Below, piece after piece: positions 17,021 through 25,515 of a stretch of DNA of 64,000 nt. This DNA comes from Methylobacterium sp. J-048 (GTDB lineage Bacteria > Pseudomonadota > Alphaproteobacteria > Rhizobiales > Beijerinckiaceae). The stretch spans positions 62,001 through 126,000 of the forward strand of contig NZ_JAKSYL010000287.1 of NCBI RefSeq assembly GCF_022829515.1, in the 5' to 3' direction. Position numbers and translations under genes: made by a program. A model generated the notes under the pieces. That model did no database searches. It was given only the letters and a program-made list of their open reading frames with translations, and was not told the DNA's origin. How positions within the stretch are numbered: position 1 is the first letter of the stretch; every line of letters starts with the position of its first letter.

Positions 17021-17992
17021 TCAGCCGCGCAAGGTGGCGTGGTTTTCCAGGAACCATCCATAGGTCTGGCTCAGCCCCTGCTCCAGGCCGATCTCTGGCT
17101 GCCAGCCCATCGCTCTGAGCCGCGAGACGTCCATCAGCTTGCGCGGCGTGCCGTCGGGCTTCGTCGCGTCGAAGTCCAGCCGCCCCTCGTAGCCGATCAC
17201 CCGGGCGAGCGCCTCGGCCAACTCGCGGATCGTGCAATCCTCGCCGGTGCCGACATTGATGTGCGACAGGTCCGGACGGGTGTTGGCCGCGTAGACCGCA
17301 TCGTCCAGCTCCATCACGAACACGCTGGCGCGCGCCATGTCGTCGACATGCAGGAACTCGCGCATCGCCCGGCCGGTGCCCCAGACCGTGACGGCGAGGC
17401 TTCCCGCCTGCTTGGCCTCGTGCAGGCGCCGCATCAGCGCCGGCAGGACGTGGGCGTTCTGCGGGTGGAAGTTGTCGTTCGGCCCGTACAGGTTGGTCGG
17501 CATCACGCTGCGGTAGCGCCGCCCGTATTGCCGGTTGTAGCTCTCGCACATCTTGATCCCGGCGATCTTGGCGACCGCGTAGGGCTCGTTGGTCGGCTCC
17601 AGCAGCCCGGTCAGCAGCGCGTCCTCGCGCATCGGCTGCTCCGCGTGCTTCGGGTAGATGCAAGAGGATCCCAGGAACAGCAGCCGGTCGACATCGGCCA
17701 CGTGCGCGGCGTGGATCAGGTTCGCCTGGATCAGCAGGTTCTCGTGGATGAACTCGGCCGGATAGGCATTGTTGGCGTGGATGCCGCCGACTTTCGCGGC
17801 GGCCAGGTAGACCATGTCGATTCGGTTCGCGGCGAAGAACGAACGGACCGCGGCCTGGTCGAGCAGATCGAGCGCCCGACGGTCTGCTGTCAGGATCCGC
17901 CCGTAGCCCAGTTCGCGCAACCGGCGCACGATCGCCGATCCCACCATCCCGCGGTGCCCCGCTACGAAGATGGTCCTGTCCCGCCCGCCCAT
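17021..17992 (-). CDS. fcl: GDP-L-fucose synthase
   Basis: NADPH-dependent epimerase/reductase making GDP-L-fucose from GDP-4-keto-6-deoxymannose, an SDR of the extended type (323 residues from this start). The Rossmann motif is GHRGMVGSAIVR; the active-site Ser lies in LFLGSSCIYPK and the YxxxK pair in EPYAVAKIAG. The substrate-binding segment NLYGPNDNFHPQNAHVLPAL and GTGRAMREFLHVDDMA are characteristic. An ATG at 18016 would add eight residues; 17992 is preferred because GGAGAG precedes it. The partner GDP-mannose dehydratase is not in the window. Location beside two SGNH hydrolases suggests fucosylated surface polysaccharide. Confidence 0.93.
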   Translation of the reverse strand: MGGRDRTIFVAGHRGMVGSAIVRRLRELGYGRILTADRRALDLLDQAAVRSFFAANRIDMVYLAAAKVGGIHANNAYPAEFIHENLLIQANLIHAAHVADVDRLLFLGSSCIYPKHAEQPMREDALLTGLLEPTNEPYAVAKIAGIKMCESYNRQYGRRYRSVMPTNLYGPNDNFHPQNAHVLPALMRRLHEAKQAGSLAVTVWGTGRAMREFLHVDDMARASVFVMELDDAVYAANTRPDLSHINVGTGEDCTIRELAEALARVIGYEGRLDFDATKPDGTPRKLMDVSRLRAMGWQPEIGLEQGLSQTYGWFLENHATLRG

Positions 17993-18265
17993 CACGCGTC
18001 CATTCTCTCCGGCCATCGCTCGCGTGGCCCAGATGCCCCCGGTTCGGGCGGATATCGCTGCGGAAAGGCGGGTTTTCTGAGGCGATCGGAACCCACGCCA
18101 TGCTGAAGCGGGTGATGTCGCGTACGGCGCGAAATAGCGATTACAAATACAACTGAAAGTTGGTGTTAAGCATTCTACCAGAAGGTGTGCCTGTACCCGC
18201 CTAGCGCCCTCCGGAATTCAGGACCGGGCCGGGATCTGCAGGGCCGCGCAGCAATGGAGTCTTAG

Positions 18266-19777
18266 ATGCGTAACTCGACCGACGTCCCGGCGCGCCCGCG
18301 GACATCGAATGCCGTCCTGCGCCGGTCGGCCGGCCGTATCGGACCGTTGCTCGCCGGCACGCTGCTCGCCATCCCGGTCGTCGCGCCGGCGCAGGCACAG
18401 CTTCTGCGTGGAACCCTCGATACAACCTCCGGCGGTATTCTGGGAACCGGGCTCACGGTCGGCACCACCAGCCCGGGCAGCGGCCTGTTGGGGACCGGCC
18501 TCAATGTCGGCACCACCAGCGGCGGCCTTCTGGGCACCGGCGTGACCGCCGGCACCACCAACCCCGGCACGGGCATCCTCGGCACGGGCCTCAATGTCGG
18601 CACCACCAGCGGCGGCGTGCTCGGGACCGGCCTGCTCATCGGCACCACCGGTCCGGGTGACGGCCTGCTCGGGACCGGTCTGACCCTCGGCACCGCGGGC
18701 GGAACCGGCGGGACGGGGGGCGGCACTGGGGGCGGCGGCACTGGAGGCGGCGGAACTGGTGGCGGCGGCACAGGCGGCGGCACCGGTGGCGGCGGGGGCA
18801 CCGGCCAGGGCCTCTACATCGTGACCGGCAACGTGACTCAGTCCCAGGGCCAGACCTTCGTCGCCGACCTGCGGCTCTCCACGCTCTCCAGCGCCACCGG
18901 CGTCGCGGCCAACAACACCAGCGGCCAGGCAGCTCCGATCGCCACGGGCGGCGACGCGCTCGCGGTCGGCTACGGGTCGAGCGCGGCCGGCAGCGCCTCC
19001 ACGGCCGTCGGCACCGGGGCCAGCGCGGCCAATACCGGCAGTGTCGCGCTCGGCTATGCGGCGAGCGCCCTAGGGGTGGGCAGCACGGCGGTGGGCACGG
19101 CCTCGGCGGCTTCGGGAGACGGCAGCACCGCCCTCGGCTTCGTCGCCGGTGCAACCGGGACGGGATCCACGGCGATCGGCGCGGCGGCCTCGGCGGCCGG
19201 CAACAACAGCGTGGCGCTCGGCAACGGCGCCGCCGCCAACCAGGCCAACACGATCGCCATCGGCGCCAACGTCAAGACGACCCAGGCCAATCAGGTGGCG
19301 ATCGGCAACGCCGCCAACACCTACACGTTCGCCGGCATCGCCTCCCAGGCGAGCGCCGCGGCCCAGAGCGGCGCGACGAATTTCGTGACCACCGACGCCG
19401 CCGGCAATCTCGCCGCCTCGGCCTACGGACCCTCGACCATCGCCGGCCTCGGCAACCGGATCGATTCGGTCCAGTCCCAGGTCAACAACCTGGAGGCCAA
19501 GACCGACACGATGCAGCGCTACGCGGTCCAGACCCGCAAGGAAGCCCGCCAGGGCGTCGCCATGGCGATCGCGATGGCGACCGCGCCGATGCCGTCGGCT
19601 CCCGGCAAGACCACCTGGGCCACCAACGGCGCGACCTATCGCGGCGAATGGGCCGGCGGCATCGCGGTAGCGCACCGGCTGCCGACCTGCTGCGTGCCGA
19701 TCGCCATCACGGCCGGCGTCGCCTATGCCGGCGACAGCAATGTCGGCGTCCGCGCCGGCTTGGCCGGTGAGTTCTGA
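18266..19777 (+). CDS. YadA-like trimeric autotransporter adhesin
   Basis: Surface protein of 503 residues. The N-terminus is basic then hydrophobic (GPLLAGTLLAIPVVAPAQAQ), a signal peptide likely cleaved after AQAQ near residue 45. Next come six imperfect repeats of the form LGTGLxVGTT at about 56-147, and a Gly/Thr linker of GGGTG units to about 180. Head-type repeats with ALAVGYGSSAAGSASTAVGT, SVALGYAAS, STALGF and NSVALGNGA follow. A short coiled-coil neck (RIDSVQSQVNNLEAKTDTMQ) precedes a C-terminal membrane anchor ending GVRAGLAGEF. This order is that of trimeric autotransporters. GGAG lies before the ATG. It is transcribed divergently from the fucose gene. Confidence 0.88.
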   Translation: MRNSTDVPARPRTSNAVLRRSAGRIGPLLAGTLLAIPVVAPAQAQLLRGTLDTTSGGILGTGLTVGTTSPGSGLLGTGLNVGTTSGGLLGTGVTAGTTNPGTGILGTGLNVGTTSGGVLGTGLLIGTTGPGDGLLGTGLTLGTAGGTGGTGGGTGGGGTGGGGTGGGGTGGGTGGGGGTGQGLYIVTGNVTQSQGQTFVADLRLSTLSSATGVAANNTSGQAAPIATGGDALAVGYGSSAAGSASTAVGTGASAANTGSVALGYAASALGVGSTAVGTASAASGDGSTALGFVAGATGTGSTAIGAAASAAGNNSVALGNGAAANQANTIAIGANVKTTQANQVAIGNAANTYTFAGIASQASAAAQSGATNFVTTDAAGNLAASAYGPSTIAGLGNRIDSVQSQVNNLEAKTDTMQRYAVQTRKEARQGVAMAIAMATAPMPSAPGKTTWATNGATYRGEWAGGIAVAHRLPTCCVPIAITAGVAYAGDSNVGVRAGLAGEF

Positions 19778-19842
19778 GGGCAACCTGCGTCAGCGAGGCC
19801 GGACCCGCGTTTCGGCCTTGCGTATGAAAAAATCCCCGGCAT

Positions 19843-19864
19843 AGTGTCAAGTTATGTTGACACT
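19843..19864. promoter_or_regulatory. candidate PpsR/CrtJ site overlapping the crtI start
   Basis: AGTGTCAA and TTGACACT form a perfect inverted repeat with a 6-base spacer. It contains TGT, 12 bases, ACA, the consensus known for the photosystem repressor PpsR/CrtJ. The crtI ATG (19854) lies inside the spacer. Binding here would block transcription or early elongation of crtI-crtB. The match is seen; the regulator is inferred. Confidence 0.55.
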
Positions 19865-21377
19865 CGCGGTCGAGCAGGCGGAGCGGCAGACGACGGATCG
19901 GCGACCGCACGCGGTCGTCGTCGGCTCTGGCTTCGGCGGCTTGGCCGCTGCCGTCCGGCTCGGGGCGCGGGGCTACCGCGTCACCGTGCTGGAGCGGCTG
20001 GAGCAGGCGGGCGGGCGTGCCCGGGTCCATCGGCAGGACGGCTTCACCTTCGATGCCGGGCCGACCATCGTCACGGCGCCGCAGCTGTTCGAGGAGCTGT
20101 GGCAGCTCGCCGGCCGCCGGCTCTCCGACGACGTGGCCTTGGTGTCGATCGATCCGTTCTACCGGATCCGCTTCGCCGACGGCGAAACCTTCGAGTACAG
20201 CGGAGATCCCGAGCGGATGCGTGCCGAGGTGGCGCGCTTCGCCCCCGGCGATGTCGCCGGCTACGACCGCTTCATGGACCACAGCCGCGCCGTCTGCCGG
20301 ATCGGCTTCGAGCAACTCGGCCATGTCCCGTTCGGCAGCGTCGGCGCGATGCTGAAGATCGCCCCGGACCTGCTGCGCCTCTCGGGTCACCGCTCGGTCC
20401 ACGCCGTGGTGGCGCGCTTCATCCGCGACGAGCGGCTGCGCACGGTGTTCAGCTTCCACCCGCTGCTGATCGGCGGCAACCCGTTTCGGGCGAGCGCGAT
20501 CTACTGCCTGATCGCCGATCTGGAGCGTCGCTGGGGCGTCCATTTTGCCATGGGCGGCACAGGCAAGCTGGTCGACGGGCTGGTCCGGCTGATCCGGAGC
20601 CAGAACGGCCGGGTCCGGCTCGGCGTCGATGTCGCCCGCATCCGCGTCGAGGACGGGACCGCCACCGGCGTCGAGCTCGCGAGCGGCGAGACGATCGCGG
20701 CCGACCTCGTGGTCTCGAACGCCGATTCGGCGGTGACGCATGCCCGGCTGCTGCCGAAGCCCCGGCGCTGGAGTCCCGGGCGGCTGCGGCGCGCGCGCTC
20801 CTCCATGGGCCTGTTCGTCTGGTACTTCGGTACGAAGCGGCGCTATCCGGACATCGCCCACCACATGATCCTGCTCGGGCCGCGCTATCGCGGGCTGCTC
20901 GCCGACATCTTCGACAAGAAGGTTCTGGCCGAGGATGCGAGCCTTTACCTGCATCGGCCGACAGCCACCGACCCGAGCCTCGCGCCCCCGGGCTGCGACG
21001 CCTTCTACGTGCTGGCCCCGGTGCCGAACCTGGCCGGCGGTCAGGATTGGCGGGCGCTCGCCGAGCCGTATCGGCGCCGGATCGCCGAGATGCTGGAATC
21101 GAGCGTGCTGCCCGGCCTGTCGGAGGCCATCGTCACCTCGAAGGTGACGACGCCCCAGGAATTCCAGGACGATTTCCAGAGCTACCGGGGATCGGGCTTC
21201 GGCCTGGAACCGGTCCTGACCCAATCCGCGTGGTTCCGCCCGCACAACCGGTCGAGCGACGTGCGCAACCTGTACCTCGTGGGAGCCGGCACGCATCCCG
21301 GGGCCGGTCTGCCCGGCGTGCTCTCCTCCGCCCGTATCCTCGATCTGGTGGTTCCGGATGCCCGTGTTTCCGCCTGA
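19854..21377 (+). CDS. crtI: phytoene desaturase
   Basis: FAD-dependent carotenoid desaturase of 507 residues, converting phytoene to neurosporene or lycopene at the membrane. The dinucleotide motif GSGFGG is at about 24-29 within AVVVGSGFGGLAAAVRLG. GGRARVHRQDGFTFDAGPTI, the mid-region GGTGKLVDGLVRLI and the C-terminal NLYLVGAGTHPGAGLPGVL are bacterial CrtI signatures. Family context and pairing with crtB support CrtI rather than a diapophytoene enzyme. The ATG at 19854 is the only one fitting a normal N-terminal length, although it lies inside a candidate operator and has a weak ribosome-binding site. The 3' end overlaps crtB by 20 bases. Confidence 0.93.
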   Translation: MLTLAVEQAERQTTDRRPHAVVVGSGFGGLAAAVRLGARGYRVTVLERLEQAGGRARVHRQDGFTFDAGPTIVTAPQLFEELWQLAGRRLSDDVALVSIDPFYRIRFADGETFEYSGDPERMRAEVARFAPGDVAGYDRFMDHSRAVCRIGFEQLGHVPFGSVGAMLKIAPDLLRLSGHRSVHAVVARFIRDERLRTVFSFHPLLIGGNPFRASAIYCLIADLERRWGVHFAMGGTGKLVDGLVRLIRSQNGRVRLGVDVARIRVEDGTATGVELASGETIAADLVVSNADSAVTHARLLPKPRRWSPGRLRRARSSMGLFVWYFGTKRRYPDIAHHMILLGPRYRGLLADIFDKKVLAEDASLYLHRPTATDPSLAPPGCDAFYVLAPVPNLAGGQDWRALAEPYRRRIAEMLESSVLPGLSEAIVTSKVTTPQEFQDDFQSYRGSGFGLEPVLTQSAWFRPHNRSSDVRNLYLVGAGTHPGAGLPGVLSSARILDLVVPDARVSA

Positions 21378-22428
21378 ATTCGCCGCGGCCGCCGACCGCA
21401 CCGCCTGCCGGCTGGCGATCCGCGCCGGCTCGAAGAGTTTTTTCGCCGCCGGAAAGCTGCTGCCCGGGGAGGTGCGCGAAGCGGCCTACGGCCTCTACGC
21501 CTTCTGCCGCCTCTCGGACGATCTGGTCGACGAGGCCGAGAACCCATCCGACCGGCGCGACGCGGTGGCCCGGCTCGGCACCCGAGTGGCGCTGGCCTAT
21601 GCCGGCACGCCCGCCGACGCGCCCGCAGACCGGGCCTTCTCGGAGATCGTCGGCACCTACGCGATCCCCGAAGCGCTGCCCTACGCCCTGATCGAGGGTT
21701 TTTGCTGGGACGCGGAGGGACGGCTTTACGCCGACCTAGACGCGCTGCACGCCTACGCGGCTCGGGTGGCCGGCTCGGTCGGAGCCATGATGGCGCTGAT
21801 CATGGGCGCGCGCTCCCCCGATGCGCTCGCCCGCGCCTGCGATCTCGGCGCCGCGATGCAGCTCACCAACATCGCCCGCGATGTCGGCGAGGATGCCAGG
21901 ATGGGCCGGCTCTACCTGCCGCTCGACTGGATGGCCGAAGCCGGGCTCGACCCGGAGGCGTTCCTGGCCGATCCGCAGCCGAGCCCGGCGCTGGCCGGCG
22001 TGGTCGCCCGGCTGCTCGCCGAGGCCGAGGGGCTGTACCGGCGGGCCGAAGCCGGGATCGCGGCCCTGCCGTCCCCCTGCCGCCCGGCGATCCGGGCGGC
22101 TGCGCTGATCTATGCGGAGATCGGCCGCGTGGTGGCGGGGCAGGGATACGATTCCGTCAGCAGCCGCGCCCGGGTCGGGACCGCCCGGAAGCTCGCTTTG
22201 ATCGCCCGCGCCCTGCGCACCGATCCGGCCGCGCCCGGCCTCGCGGCGCCGGCCCTGCCGGAAGTTGCGTTCCTGATCGACGCGGTGATGCGTCAACCGC
22301 CCTTGCCCGACCGACGGCTTTCCGTGTTGCGCCCCTGGTGGGACGTCGGCGGCCGGGTCGTGCACGTGCTGGAACTGATCGAGCGGATGCGCGAGCGCGA
22401 GGCCTTCGGCCCCTCCGCGCCGTCGTGA
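21358..22428 (+). CDS. crtB: phytoene synthase
   Basis: Condenses two geranylgeranyl diphosphates to phytoene, the first committed step of carotenoid synthesis (356 residues). The first Asp-rich motif is FCRLSDDLVDEAEN at about 48-61. The second is QLTNIARDVGEDARMGRLYL, both typical of squalene/phytoene synthases. GSKSFFAAGKLLPGEVREAA at the N-terminus is another signature. The start overlaps the crtI end by 20 bases, so the two are translationally coupled. The 3' end is followed after 9 bases by a tiny membrane-protein gene. The C-terminal tail, after residue 300, is less conserved. Confidence 0.94.
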   Translation: MPVFPPEFAAAADRTACRLAIRAGSKSFFAAGKLLPGEVREAAYGLYAFCRLSDDLVDEAENPSDRRDAVARLGTRVALAYAGTPADAPADRAFSEIVGTYAIPEALPYALIEGFCWDAEGRLYADLDALHAYAARVAGSVGAMMALIMGARSPDALARACDLGAAMQLTNIARDVGEDARMGRLYLPLDWMAEAGLDPEAFLADPQPSPALAGVVARLLAEAEGLYRRAEAGIAALPSPCRPAIRAAALIYAEIGRVVAGQGYDSVSSRARVGTARKLALIARALRTDPAAPGLAAPALPEVAFLIDAVMRQPPLPDRRLSVLRPWWDVGGRVVHVLELIERMREREAFGPSAPS

Positions 22429-22437
22429 GGCTCTCCT

Positions 22438-22572
22438 GTGAGCGACAGCCTGTTCGCGGCTTTCGATATCGGGCTGGTCTTCGCCCTGGCCTTCGGATTG
22501 GGGATCTGGCAGCTCATCGCCGTCCGCCGCAGCATTCGCCGTGACCGCGCACGGGGTGACGATCGAGAATGA
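22438..22572 (+). CDS. 44-residue single-helix membrane peptide downstream of crtB
   Basis: Small gene from a GTG at 22438 to a TGA at 22572, 9 bases after the crtB stop. The product is MSDSLFAAFDIGLVFALAFG followed by LGIWQLIAVRRSIRRDRARG and DDRE. A hydrophobic helix at about 9-28 is followed by a strongly basic segment, so a single membrane span with a cytoplasmic C-terminus fits the positive-inside rule. It could be a small factor of carotenoid membrane organisation, but no function is known to me. Regular composition and tight spacing after crtB support it as real. Confidence 0.6.
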   Translation: MSDSLFAAFDIGLVFALAFGLGIWQLIAVRRSIRRDRARGDDRE

Positions 22573-22596
22573 GCGCCTTGCTGGATCGGCCGATCT

Positions 22597-22729
22597 CAAT
22601 CTCCCCCTCATCCTGAGGTGCCCGCGTCAGCGGGCCTCGAAGGAGCCCTCCAGAAAGCGCGGCGATCCCTGGAGGGCTCCTTCGAGGCCTTCGCTGCGCT
22701 TCGGCGCCTCAGGATGAGGGGGGAGATTG
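22597..22729. repeat. dispersed palindromic repeat, family A copy 3
   Basis: The cleanest copy. Outer arms begin CAATCTCCCC and end GGGAGATTG. They continue as CCTCATCCTGAGGTGC / GCGCCTCAGGATGAGG. Inner arms are CTCGAAGGAGCCCTCCAG / CTGGAGGGCTCCTTCGAG. It lies in the convergent gap between the small crt-linked gene and hemC. Confidence 0.9.
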
Positions 22730-22759
22730 GGAGTGCCGTTGCTGCGCTGAAGGCGCCGT

Positions 22760-23683
22760 CTATTGCAGGTGGCGCGCGTAGGTTTCCCCCGCGGCCTCCT
22801 TCAGCACGGCGCCGGCCTCGCGGCCGATCCGCTCCGCATCCGCCACCGAGCCCTGCCGGGAGACGGACCAGTGCCGGCTGCCATCGGGCAGGAACAGCAG
22901 GCCGTCGAGCTTGAGGATGTCGCCGTCGATCTGCGCCAGGGCGGCGATCGGCGTCCGGCAGGAGCCGTCGAGCTCGGCGAGCAGCGCGCGCTCGGCCGCG
23001 ATCGCCGTGGTGGTGCGGGCGCAGGCGATCGGCGCCAGCAGATCGCGGACCGCCGCGTCGTCGGCCCGGCACTCGATCCCGAGCGCGCCCTGCGCCACCG
23101 CGGGCAGCATCTCGTCCACCGACAGGATGCTGCGCGCCATGTCCTGCAGGCCGAGGCGCTCCAGCCCGGCGAGCGCCAGCAGGGTCGCGTCGCATTCGCC
23201 GGATTCCAGTTTGCGCATCCGGGTGTTGGCGTTGCCGCGCAGGGGCACGACCTTCAGGTCCGGCCGGGTCATCAGCACCTGCGCGCCCCGCCGCAGAGAG
23301 GAGGTGCCGACCCGTGCGCCTTGCGGAAGGCCTGCCAGCCCGTCCGCGTGCGGGGACAGGAACGCGTCGCGCGGGTCGTCGCGCTCCAGGATGCAGGCGA
23401 TCACCAGGCCGTCCGGCAGCCAGGTCTCCACGTCCTTCATGGAATGGACCGCGACATCCACTTCGTTGGCGAACAATGCCTGCTCAAGTTCCTTGGTGAA
23501 CAGGCCCTTGCCGCCGATCTCCGAGAGCGGGCGGTCGAGGATCTTGTCGGCCACCGTGGTGACCACCACCAGCTCGGTCGCGAGCCCCGGATTGGCCGCC
23601 ACGATCTTGTCACGCACCATCCCGGTCTGGGCGAGGGCCATCGGGCTGCCGCGGGTGCCGATGCGCAGGGGGCGGTTCAACAT
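22760..23683 (-). CDS. hemC: hydroxymethylbilane synthase (porphobilinogen deaminase)
   Basis: Polymerises four porphobilinogens to hydroxymethylbilane in tetrapyrrole synthesis, feeding haem, cobalamin and bacteriochlorophyll. The 307-residue protein begins LRIGTRGSPMALAQTGMV and has the catalytic-loop segment EIGGKGLFTKELEQALF. DVAVHSMKDVETWLPDGL, VGTSSLRRGAQVL and LRGNANTRMRKLE form the substrate-binding site. The Cys that carries the dipyrromethane cofactor is in LDGSCRTPIAALA. Length is normal. It is a single gene, convergent with the crt cluster. No hemD was seen next to it. Confidence 0.96.
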   Translation of the reverse strand: MLNRPLRIGTRGSPMALAQTGMVRDKIVAANPGLATELVVVTTVADKILDRPLSEIGGKGLFTKELEQALFANEVDVAVHSMKDVETWLPDGLVIACILERDDPRDAFLSPHADGLAGLPQGARVGTSSLRRGAQVLMTRPDLKVVPLRGNANTRMRKLESGECDATLLALAGLERLGLQDMARSILSVDEMLPAVAQGALGIECRADDAAVRDLLAPIACARTTTAIAAERALLAELDGSCRTPIAALAQIDGDILKLDGLLFLPDGSRHWSVSRQGSVADAERIGREAGAVLKEAAGETYARHLQ

Positions 23684-23867
23684 TGGGGTCCGGACGTTTC
23701 TTGCGGCGTTATCCGCCCGTTATAGCCTGCCCGTCACCGCAGGCCATCGCCGGATGCGGGATTCAGGCTTCCTGAAGCGTCTTCGTGTCAGGCTGGGCAC
23801 CGCCCCGGTTTCGCCGGACTGCGCGCTTAGCGGCACGCGTATCAATGCGAGAGCCTTTGGACACCCC

Positions 23868-24785
23868 ATGCTGATCGTGCCGAGCCGACGGCAGTTCCTG
23901 ACCGGACTTGGGGCCGGTGCCGGCCTCGTGGCTGCCACGGGGGTCTACGCCGTCGATGTCGAGCCGCTGCACCGGCTGGTGGTGACCAACTACGCGCCGG
24001 TCCTGCCGCGCTGGGACCCGGCCCTGCGCCTGCGCGTGGCGGTGCTGGCGGATTTCCACATCTGCGAACCGTACATGCCGTTCGACCGGGTGGCCGAGAT
24101 CATCGACGCCACCAATGCATTGAAGCCCGACCTCGTGCTGATGCTCGGCGATTACCCGGCCGGCAAGATCGCCTGGCGCAAGCTGCCGCTCGAACAATTC
24201 GCCCGGATGGTCGAGGGCCTGAAGGCGCCGCTCGGCACCCACGCGATCCTGGGCAACCACGATTGGTGGGACGATCACGCCGTTCAGCGGTCCCGGCGCG
24301 GCTCGCCGGCGGTCAAGCGCCTGCTTGAGGCGCGGGGCATCCCCGTGATGGAGAACGAGGCGGTCCGGCTGGTGAAGGACGGGCGGCCGTTCTGGCTCGC
24401 CGGCCTCGCCGACCAGCAGCCCTACTTCAACAGCTTCGATGTCGGCCTCGACGACCTGCCCGCTACCCTCGGCACGATCACCGACGACGCGCCGGTGATC
24501 CTGATGGCGCACGAGCCCGACATCTTCGCCGACGTGCCCGACCGGGTCTCGCTGACGCTCGCCGGCCATACCCATGGTGGTCAGATCCGGCTGTTCGGCC
24601 ACTCGCCCGCGATCCGGCGAGTGCGCGGCCACGATTACGCCTACGGCCACGTCATCCAGGACGGACGCCATCTGATCGTGTCCGGCGGCTTCGGCATGAG
24701 CCGGATCCCGGTGCGCTTCGGCGTGCCGCCGGAGATCGTTCTGCTGGAGCTCGGGACGGGCAGCGCGAGCGCCACCGCCGCCTGA
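23868..24785 (+). CDS. metallophosphoesterase, YkuE/YaeI type, with Tat-like leader
   Basis: Calcineurin-like phosphoesterase of 305 residues. The five metal-site blocks are all present: LADFHICEPY, LMLGDYPAG, GNHDWWDDH, MAHEPD and LAGHTHGGQIR. The N-terminus (SRRQFLTGLGAGAGLVAATG) resembles a twin-arginine leader, so export to the periplasm is likely. Family members such as YkuE and YaeI are exported; YaeI acts on a UDP-linked lipid A precursor, but the substrate here is not known. The ATG at 23868 gives the twin-Arg leader; the frame is open far upstream through hemC antisense sequence. Transcribed divergently from hemC. Confidence 0.87.
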   Translation: MLIVPSRRQFLTGLGAGAGLVAATGVYAVDVEPLHRLVVTNYAPVLPRWDPALRLRVAVLADFHICEPYMPFDRVAEIIDATNALKPDLVLMLGDYPAGKIAWRKLPLEQFARMVEGLKAPLGTHAILGNHDWWDDHAVQRSRRGSPAVKRLLEARGIPVMENEAVRLVKDGRPFWLAGLADQQPYFNSFDVGLDDLPATLGTITDDAPVILMAHEPDIFADVPDRVSLTLAGHTHGGQIRLFGHSPAIRRVRGHDYAYGHVIQDGRHLIVSGGFGMSRIPVRFGVPPEIVLLELGTGSASATAA

Positions 24786-24887
24786 ACCCGGCAATCGTAC
24801 CGAGCCTGCCGCGACCGCCTGCGTCAAATTGACCCCGCTTTCGTGGCGTGGTGCTATCGCGGTGTCGAATCGTAAGGTGAGGCGACG

Positions 24888-25442
24888 GTGCCGATCCTGA
24901 TCGTCGTCGACGGCATCCTGGCCGCCATTATCTTCTGGATCATCCGGGCCCACCGCACGGTCCAGCACCTCAACGCAATCGACCAAGACACCAAGGGTCT
25001 TCAGCGGCAGGCGAAATCCGTCCTGGAGGATGTCTTCGGCACGTCCCTCGAGCGTGTGCGCGACGTGCGGTTGGCCGCGATCATCCTGATGCTCCAGCTC
25101 GTGCGGACCGGGAGCCCGGTCACCGCCACCGAGAAGACGCGCATCCTAGAATTCATGGAGTCGCCCCTCGGGATCACGTCGATATCCGCGATGTTCGAGC
25201 GCGCCTGGCGCTACACGCAGGCACGCCTGCCGTTCTCGCAGGTGGCCGACCCATTGATTCCCCTGCTGCGTCGGCAACTCAATGCTGCCGAGCGCGCCGA
25301 ATTGATCGACATGCTGACCAAGGTGGCCGGCGCCCATTCGGCACCGAGCGAATTGCAACGTGAAGCGATCGGCCGCCTCAAGCGACGGCTGCTTACGCAA
25401 GACCCGAACGGTGTCACGGATCGCCGCCGCGGGTTCGGCTGA
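24888..25442 (+). CDS. membrane-anchored TerB-like hypothetical protein
   Basis: A 184-residue protein from a GTG at 24888. One N-terminal membrane helix (ILIVVDGILAAIIFWIIRA) is followed by a soluble all-helical part. The region RDVRLAAIILMLQLVRTG with TEKTRILEFMESPLG, then LRRQLNAAERAELIDMLTKVA, resembles the helical repeat pattern of TerB-like domains, but the acidic metal-site residues of classical TerB are not obvious. Assignment is therefore tentative. A purine-rich AAGGTGAGGCGAC precedes the start. It lies between the phosphoesterase gene and a small secreted protein gene on the same strand. Confidence 0.6.
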   Translation: MPILIVVDGILAAIIFWIIRAHRTVQHLNAIDQDTKGLQRQAKSVLEDVFGTSLERVRDVRLAAIILMLQLVRTGSPVTATEKTRILEFMESPLGITSISAMFERAWRYTQARLPFSQVADPLIPLLRRQLNAAERAELIDMLTKVAGAHSAPSELQREAIGRLKRRLLTQDPNGVTDRRRGFG

Positions 25443-25515
25443 TAGGCGGCAGCGGCGTATCGCGCCCGAACGCCGCGCCCCTCGCGGGTTTCGGGCGTCG
25501 CGCTATGTTCAAACG

